Below are positions 56,481-64,000 of a stretch of 64,000 nt of DNA, piece by piece; the stretch's first letter is position 1; the number at the start of each line of letters is the position of its first letter. The notes beneath the pieces are model-generated. The model did not search any database, was not told where the DNA came from, and saw nothing but the letters and a program-made list of their open reading frames with translations. This stretch comes from Siphonodentalium dalli. Taxonomy: Eukaryota; Mollusca; Scaphopoda; Gadilida; Siphonodentaliidae. A program made the position numbers and the translations under genes. The DNA lies in the NCBI GenBank assembly GCA_032622095.1, contig CP136069.1:163735043-163799042 (forward strand), given 5' to 3'.

Positions 56481-58920
56481 AATTACGCTGGTTAATTACC
56501 TAAGCCTTTACGATAAATAGCGATTACGGAATAAAACTGTTTGAATGTGCTGAATTATGAACTGGATTTGCTAGAATGTTGGATTATATAACGAATAATG
56601 ATGGCTAAAATGCACTTTGAGGCGATAAAAGTTGTTTGAAATGAGATTAATTTATGCAGAAATGCAATGAGCGAGCGGAATATCGTGCGAAACAAATTTA
56701 ACTGTTTCTGAAAGAAAACAAGTTAGGCCATATGCCGGTACTTCATTCTTCGTTGTATGGTACCAATTTCGGAGGATAGTTTACACACTAGTGTCATCCC
56801 GTTGTGCGCTATATGCGTACAATTTTAAATACAAATGGGGTGCGATTAAAAAGGTGGTGGTTATTGTACTAGTACATGTATCATGATGGCTTATATTCGT
56901 CATAATGATGTTCCTGTCTGTTTCTTCACACGAAACATTTAGTGTGGAGAAGTGCACGACTGTGAACAGCTTGCTAAAATCCTTCCAGTCAAGATCGATA
57001 AGTGAGTAAACAAAATAATTCACTCGAATACACAACAGACTGTTGAAACTACAAAAATTATTAGTTAGGCTGCAGTTTGGCATAATGACATTTTTTTAAT
57101 TGAAGGCTAGCCTGGCATTGTTTTTCAGTTTGTGTTTGTTGTTCGTTTTATTTTACGTTTTGATGGCACATATTGACTTTCTAGAGAGGATTTTTTTGAA
57201 TTGTTAGCATAGCAAAACTCCAATGATTGCCTCTAATAAAGAGCGGTGTAGACAATAAAGAGCATTCTCAATTATGAACGTGCTTTATTTCGATATGTCA
57301 TGGGTGATTTTGTATGTGGTATTGTGACAATTAAATATAAAGAGCGTCCATGCTTCCGTCTCCCAAAAGTGGTAGACAATAAAGAGCGTTCTAAATTACG
57401 CACTGTGTTGTCTTTTTGGAGGTACTAAATAATGGATCGCTAGCCCGCCCACAACTGAACACACTACATCTACTAGGCATCTTGGAATATGTGGCGATGA
57501 CAGATACTCGGGATATTTATATCGAAAGTAAAACAACAAACAAACACAAAACAAAAGCGCCTAAATAGAGTTAACATTATTCACCCCAGTGTTTATATAA
57601 ATTTGGGCGCTTCTTATATAAGTATGACCAGAGAGATAATGTTCTTTCTATTCACTTTGTGGCATTTTAGAGTGCAAACAAGTTCGCGAATGACACTGAT
57701 GAATAGTCGCTGAGTGATTACAAATCACCGAATGAATACGCGAGACAATCAAAGCACTAATACTGCCATCTATTCACCAAAACAGACACATGCCGGCATG
57801 TTATTAATGGCTACAAAAACAACAACCATTCTAGGCGCTATTAATTACTGTATTCACAGAATTATTGTCTTCTATTCCAGATAAACGGCCAAAGCGTAAC
57901 GTAATCTGTACACCACACGCGCACATACGACTCCGCATTTTAGTATCGACTGACTTACGATTACGTCATCGTAGTCTGCATAATAAACTCCGGCTCCGAA
58001 TCTGTGTTTTTAATTTGCTCCCCACAAGTACGTCACTCGTAGTTTAGTCACGGAAATCTCCGAATACCGGTGGTGGTATTATTTATTTATTTTACGGGTT
58101 ATTTATTATGCGATCGGAATGGGACTTGGATCATTTTAATCACAACAGGGAGGGCTTTCCGATTGCGTTTTGTAGTTTCTAGACCGAATAAATCCTTTAA
58201 GTACAGCTGTATATAACAAAACAGGTCTGCTGGACGATTGTGCTCATCTCAAGATGACCTTGCCTTTAATTCATGTCTTTTATAACTTTTAGTTTAGTGT
58301 GTAATGGTATTCAATTTTTATCTTTTATTTTGTTGAGCTGTCATAACAGATTGTACTCCAATATTGGAGGTGCAGCGAAAAATAAATGCCGGGATTTCAA
58401 TAACTGAACTGAACTGAACTTTTAAAAGTTAATGGCATGTGCAGCTGTCAATATTTTTAAATGACTAATTCCACACTCCACCATGATGCGATTGACACAA
58501 TTTGGTTAGGGGGGGTCCATATTAGGCTACCCCGCTTTACCCTATCACCAGGTTTCTTAGCATATGAGCAGTGCTGTTTGTTCTGATTTTGAATCAATTT
58601 GGACGAAAGATTCCAAATCCGTTCAATCGCATTGATTATAGCAGGGTGGCAGTGCCCTAGCTGAAAGTTTAGTAAAACTAAATGGGTCGTGCACACGTCC
58701 AAAATGAGCTACATTGCTCATTTTGTCTATCAATGCCCAATTGATCTTCATTTCTAATGTAATTTACATGTACATGTCTCTATTGATTTTGAGCATACAA
58801 CGAAAAAGCGCAAAACAATTGACTTAAATTAGTTGTATAGCACTATACCGTCACGGTCTACAATGAAACAATTAACTCAACGACTCACCATGGCTTACAC
58901 ACAATTAACGATGTTTTAAT
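56481..58920. other. Intergenic, short repeats only
   Basis: agacaataaagagc(a/g)ttct occurs at about 57250 and 57374, with related ataaagagcg motifs between. No supported gene. Confidence 0.45.
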
Positions 58921-59281
58921 TAAGGCTTACAGATGCTGAAGGGGTCACTCTCACCATAAAAGTGCTGAAGGCCGTGAAGGGTACACAGGGTTTTTAAAGT
59001 GTGCGGAAGGGTACACAGGGTTTGTAATCTGAACAAACACCGTTATTTAAATTGTGTTTATGAAAGTCTGGCGCCCATTAGCACTTTGTTTTCAGTTCAT
59101 TTTAATGTTCATTGTAACGTAAACAATTATTCTCTAACACAAATTATGGCAGATACGAAAACTAAACATCATTTAGAACGACATTTCAAAACCTGTGTAC
59201 CCTTCAGCACATTTTCAAAACCTGTGTAGTGTGTACCCTTCAGCACTTTTTTAGGTGAGAGTGACCCCTTCAGCCTTACTG
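58921..59281. mobile_element. ~350-bp foldback element with 20-bp inverted repeats
   Basis: ctgaaggggtcactctcacc at 58936-58955 is inverted exactly at 59254-59273. Further in, agtgctgaagg and gggtacacagggttt are inverted as aacctgtgtacccttcagca. The outer taaggct / ccttac ends are similar. No clear target duplication. Confidence 0.8.
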
Positions 59282-60893
59282 ACGTCTGGTAGCAAGTTTT
59301 GTGAAAATATCCGATTTTGTTAGAAAAAGTCAAATCTAGGGAAACATGGATTGCGTGTGATATGGATGGGATGGATAAAGCCTACAATCTATGTATGTGC
59401 GACTTTCGTTCTGCTGATAGCATGAATACTGGAATGTCATAATAAACAGCAGATTCAGGCTTTAACACTGGTAATCGAAGCACCTCACTGAAACACTTGT
59501 GATTTATGTTCTAGTTATTAATGTGTGTTCCCGTACATTCCAACAGGTGTATTATGCATTAAAATTTCTTTGAGAACGTATCATTAAACCCGGCATAAAT
59601 GCAGCCAATCAGATTTGAGCTTACAAATGGCATTGTCTAGACATTGCGAACGGCATCTTGTAATACTGCTAAAAGTTTGGATAAAGATTTTCATCTCCGA
59701 TAAAAAAATTAATTTTACGATTCTTTCTTACCCTTTCTAATGGTAAAAATCACATTTAAAATATAGCTCAATCAGGCTACCGTATGATAGACAAAACGAG
59801 CTATGTAGCCCATTTTTGGATATCTGTAGACATTTCAGTGCAGGAACCAATTCTGGTTATAGACACACTGGTCCAGGTGCTACCAGAGCCGAGTAAGGCC
59901 AAAAAATCTTTTATTTGTTCCAGGTAGGTAGGTAGGGATTTTTTTTTTTGTAATATTTTTTTATTTTTTCCCCAAACAGTTAAGAAGTACATTAATGCTT
60001 ACTCTTTATACTTGTGTTAAGGCTGTCCATGTATATTGCAAGTAAACAGTTAATGTAGCACAATAACGTGGTAAGTATTGTCAATGTGGACAAACAAATG
60101 CCTCCCAGGCACTCAACTATGCAGCTCTGTTGTAATTATTCTCTCAGTTTAGATTGTGGTGGCACATCTTCCTAAGAGCACAACATTGACATAACAGGAC
60201 CAAGACGAACACCATAATAGGGCTTTTCTATGACCTTATAATAACATAACTTGTATGATATTAATTCAAACCTCACTTAAATATTTGGTCATACACCTCA
60301 GGACCTAAGACACACCTCCACTGGCAGGATATCTCACATGCGCCTCAGACACATTGCACAGGGTGTAAATGTTCCTCAGACACCCCTCAATTGCATTGAA
60401 ATATAAAGTCCCACACCACACTGAAAATGGTACCACAGGCCACACCTTGACTGAGGTACCACACCTCAGCATTCAAATTGCCCCCAACTTAGAAGTTCCT
60501 TATACACACTGGCATATGCATGCTTGTAAGTTTTATACACCCACACAAACCAATAGAAAATTTCATGTGCTTTTTTATTGCCCATCCCAGAAGGGTGTTT
60601 GATATGGTAGACATGCAGCCATCTTTATATGAATCCTTGATTGACTGGGGAGAGGAACTTTAATTTCTGATATAGAAAGTGTTCTACATGTATATTGCTC
60701 TCTAACAGATAAGACTTCTTCGCACAAGACATGGGAGTTGAACAAACAAGATTATCACAGGCAGGTTTTAAAGACTGCAGATTTATTGGTGAGATTGGGA
60801 TTCATCTGCAACCACAAATGGACATGTATTTTAATAGAAGTAAATTGTTTTTGAAAATTCCATCTAAAAGTATATATTTAGCCATATAGCATA
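59282..60893. other. Intergenic, one ggccaaaa-family element
   Basis: 59895-59965 holds ggccaaaaaatcttttattt, gttccaggtaggtaggtag and a T-rich tail. 60290-60480 is rich in cctcagacac / ccacacc but is not a clean repeat. No gene supported. Confidence 0.45.
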
Positions 60894-62250
60894 TATGTAA
60901 TTTGGCACGATTATCACCAATGAGCTTCACGCGGAGTGGTAAACAGCTTCCACAAAGGAGCTTTGTTCCACATGGTGCCGCTCCAGGGTGAGAATAAGAC
61001 ACCATTGAGCCTTATTGTTTATACACGCTCAAATTGCTATAGGGATTTTACTAAATGAGCGCGACTGTCTTTAATTACGAACGAGTCTGGACATGAAGGG
61101 AAATGTGATATGCTTTCACTTTCACGCGCGCACGTCAACACGATGTGGTCGCTCTGACACAAATGAACGTTGCGCGTGTTGGGAAACACATTACACAATA
61201 GAGCTTAGCTTTTAAGCGAAAATGTGATACATTGTTGCTAATCCGCGTTACCCATTATATGTGTAATTATGTCACCACACTGCGCAAATCTCATTAGTGA
61301 CAACATGACCATTCAGCGCTCACATTATATCTAGTTCCAAATTAGTGGTGTAAAGGGTATTGACAAACAAACTACATATGTATGTATGAAAACATTTTAA
61401 ATTTAAATAAAATATACAAATAACAATAACAAAAAATCTTATTTATTTCTGGCTGCCTTCTCCATGTTCCTGATGGCAAGGAAAACTGCTGGGGTAAACA
61501 TCAGTTCGCTGTCTTATTATATTCTGAAAGTATGTCTCTGCGTAAACGTGAAATCGACAGACTGCTAGCCCGAATATACGAAGGGACCAACAAGTTGCTA
61601 ACAGCAGATTATCCGGCAGCATTTGTGTACATGACTAAGGATGGTATGTTGAAGATGCATGGCCATTCTTCAATTACCAGAGTGAATTTTGAAAATAGGG
61701 TCCAGATTATGGAATGTCCAGCCACGGGTGCCACCGTTGATACCTTCGCGTTCAAAACATTTGCCGACCCAGATGAATTTGAGAGTCTGCCAATACAGAC
61801 TCTGAGGAGGGTAGTCACAGGCCTAGTTCGGTTTGACCAGGGTGGATTCGGACAACCGAATTGGGGAGAGCCTGATTCAAAACCATCATGGTGGGGGCAT
61901 GATATTCCTTGGACCTCAAACGGCGTCAAACAGGGAGTTACTGTTCCTGAGCTCAGAACACTTGTCACCCTAGCTTACAACCATCACCGGCACCCACTCT
62001 ATCAGGACGGAGAGCCTATGGCATCTGAGCGTTGACGTATGGGCGTAGTTTGCAGTGACATACTCCATTGTGTCAATTCCCACCCTGGGCGCTCTGGGGC
62101 TCTAGCGTGCCAACTGTCGACCAATCCGCGTAAAGCTCTATTGTGTCAGTCTGTCATTTATGAGCGTCATGAATAACTAAGAGCTCCTTGGTGCAAGTCG
62201 TTAACCAATCTGCGTGAAGCTCTTATGTGATTATCTCACCAAATTACATA
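60894..62250. mobile_element. 1.36-kb unit with ~46-bp inverted ends carrying one ORF
   Basis: Left end 60894-60939 (tatgtaatttggcacgatta ... gagcttcacgcggagtgg) is the diverged inverse of right end 62205-62250 (ccaatctgcgtgaagctctt ... ccaaattacata). An internal motif ccaatccgcgtaaagctcta at 62121-62140 repeats the right end 84 bp away. A partial inverse (acacaatagagcttagc) lies at 61193-61209. One intact ORF, 61532-62035, is in the middle. No target duplication was identified. It looks like a DNA transposon or a gene cassette between inverted repeats. Confidence 0.65.
61532..62035 (+). CDS. Uncharacterised 167-residue protein with a PSWW...DIPW motif
   Basis: An intact single-exon frame from ATG 61532 to TGA 62035, with higher GC than its surroundings and protein-like composition throughout. 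The N-terminus MSLRKREIDRLLARIYEGTN suggests an amphipathic helix. The middle has ITRVNFENRVQIMECPATG. The C-terminal third has KPSWWGHDIPWTSNGVKQGV, then VPELRTLVTLAYNHHRHP. The WW..DIPW pattern followed by a helix ending in HH weakly recalls the end of the NRF1/erect-wing DNA-binding region and related metazoan proteins; this is a hint only. No signal peptide or membrane segment. It sits inside the 60894-62250 inverted-repeat unit. No intron signals were noted, so it may be intronless, a retrocopy or element-encoded. Confidence 0.7.
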   Translation: MSLRKREIDRLLARIYEGTNKLLTADYPAAFVYMTKDGMLKMHGHSSITRVNFENRVQIMECPATGATVDTFAFKTFADPDEFESLPIQTLRRVVTGLVRFDQGGFGQPNWGEPDSKPSWWGHDIPWTSNGVKQGVTVPELRTLVTLAYNHHRHPLYQDGEPMASER

Positions 62251-62284
62251 CCTCCATATAGATATGTTTACATGCCAATTACAT

Positions 62285-62400
62285 GCATAAAAAAAAATTT
62301 GAAAAAAAAGGTTGAAATTTGAAAAAAAAAAGTCCAGGTCCGCCCAATTTCGGCAGGTCGGTCGGGTAACTGGAAACACAGATGTTTTTTTTTTGGCCTA
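62285..62400. repeat. ggccaaaa dispersed element, inverted copy
   Basis: On the minus strand: ggccaaaaaaaaaacatctg, tgtttccagttacccgaccg, acctgccgaaattgggcgga and a T-rich tail. The most complete of the four copies in the window (also 30372, 34555, 59895). Confidence 0.65.
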
Positions 62401-62429
62401 ACTCATAACCATGCAATGTCTCCATGCAG

Positions 62430-62715
62430 AAGCATTCTTTAACGTGCACACACCGAGGCGAATACATATGGGTCAGCCATAAATGTCCGCACCCAATAGG
62501 ACGGCGTACTGCACCCACGACAACATATACCTGGACAAATGTTGGTAATGTGGGGGGGGGGGTGGAAGTCAGCATTTTGCATTGGGATCTTTATTCATGC
62601 AGTGATATCGAATGAGATTTTTCAGCCTTACAAACTTAGTATCTGACAGAGTTCTGATTATTGTCAGAATACCCTGAAAAGGTTGCATTCTCATGTTCGC
62701 TAGCGCGAGAGAACA
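62430..62715. repeat. Diverged copy of the repeat at 9244-9450
   Basis: cacccacgacaacatatacc, ggcatttgcatt-type, cagtgatatcgaatgag, agccttacaaacttagtatc and gtcagaataccctga occur in the same order as at 9270-9420. A G-tract sits at 62551-62560. Confidence 0.72.
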
Positions 62716-64000
62716 GAACGCTACCTCTTGGTTGCCGACTTCCCGATGATATTATCAATCATATGCCGCATATACGGTGATGATAGGAATTTAGGATTGC
62801 AAAATAATTCAAATGAGACAAGCGGATTCAGATAGCTTGCCAGTGGGTTACACCCGTAGTTCAAAAGCCAGATTTTGTCACTTAGGACGTAAAACATACA
62901 GATACAGAATTAAAAATAAACTTCCAGACTCTGTTGTGACTCGAAAATAGGAAACATACTTTTTGAGACTAGAAAACAAAAAGAAATAACAAAAGATTTC
63001 CATAAAATATCTCACCAGGAGACAATAATAACTGTATTAATTATGAATCTCGTATTGCTATTGAACGTTTTTCATTCAATTAGGAGCTTTTTGGTGGCGC
63101 TTGCGCTGCGATAAATATTTTTTTTTGGCTTTCCCGCGGTTTCGCGCATGTTTGCAAATTGACAGATCTTACTTCCGGTTGTCGGATAATCATCCAACAG
63201 GCACCTGCAAAATTCTTTACAAGACGAAAAATTAACTCTCTGGTCAACGATCTTATGAAGACGTAAAGTTTGCTAATATACAGTGGCATGGGAGTTCAAA
63301 GAGAAGTCATTAAGCCAGGAGATGGTACTAATTACAATATAAATTCCATAAATTACTAAACCTATAATGCCATTAATGGCTATATATATATATGTCATGT
63401 GCAGGTACTCAGGTACTCTCACATTCACATTCACATTCACATTGTGAATGTGAATGTGTCCTGCAGATCATCATGGACCCTGTCACTTGTGCTAATGCCG
63501 AGGTCGTTGTAACGTTTTATACATAAATGCACACCAGTCTCAGTCGGCTTGAGATTGAAATATTGTTGCGTGAATAATGCCGTGACTGCTTCAATTCATA
63601 ACTATTATTCTTCCGATGTTCTGATAAAGCCCATTAAAGACATTCTTTTATCACAATGACGAAACTGCAATAAAATTGATAATCGCCTTCATCGGTCACA
63701 TATTGTTCTTAGTATTAAATAGGGACCGAAAGAATTGATGGTTGTTTGATCGATAATTAAATGGAAGAAAGTGAACTGCGGTATAATTACCCATGCAGTC
63801 ATTTGGGTTATACATCATACTATACACATGTACTTGACTCCCTTATGCAGCTAGGTAAGAGCCACCTTAATAATATCCTGGGTACAGAATTGGATTACCT
63901 TGGCCTGTTATAATTGGTTCTGCATGGCCAATCTGGGTCAGTCTTAATTGTTTACCTGACTTCAGCCAGCACACCCTTACCGAGCATGAAGGCTTAATAA
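62716..64000. other. Intergenic to window end; short hairpin only
   Basis: 63419-63459 is a hairpin of (cacatt)n with (aatgtg)n arms. No gene supported; the frames here have no protein character. Confidence 0.45.

Overview
The window is AT-rich nuclear DNA from an animal, most likely a bivalve or another lophotrochozoan mollusc. The evidence is one intron-rich gene with GT-AG introns, abundant MITE-like palindromes, and tandem blocks built on a 'gggccataactc' motif followed by gacggacggac tracts, a repeat style common in mollusc genomes. No bacterial features, rRNA or intact tRNA were seen.

The main gene is on the minus strand and runs from 55662 down to 13578, continuing past the last recognised exon. 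I assembled 13 coding exons by matching splice sites and reading phase. They encode an MDC1-like DNA-damage mediator. It has an acidic N-terminus with a TQ site, a FHA domain split over at least four exons (the first part not located), several acidic TQAY exons, and one 2.95-kb exon with about 23 TQ motifs, seven of them TQxF, alternating with about a dozen KRGRK basic motifs. A proline/SR exon follows. The expected tandem BRCT exons were not found and probably lie left of the window.

The introns are packed with mobile elements. A hAT element with BED-finger exons (10629-12311, 8-bp duplications) and a second hAT-type element (22277-23364, 8-bp duplications) are present. There are five ~400-bp TTAA-flanked double-hairpin MITEs plus short relatives, and a palindromic MITE family with 8-bp duplications. 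A TA-flanked element lies at 31695-33111, a long-armed foldback element at 42113-43100, and a 4.9-kb element with 43-bp inverted ends at 5674-10566. Tandem arrays of 161, 185, 296 and 43 bp also occur. The 43-bp array (28618-29648) is an amplified exon/intron junction of the MDC1-like gene.

Right of the gene, 60894-62250 is a 1.36-kb unit with ~46-bp inverted ends and internal repeated motifs. It encloses an intact 167-codon single-exon ORF of relatively high GC content (61532-62035, plus strand), the best candidate here for an undescribed mobile or captured gene.
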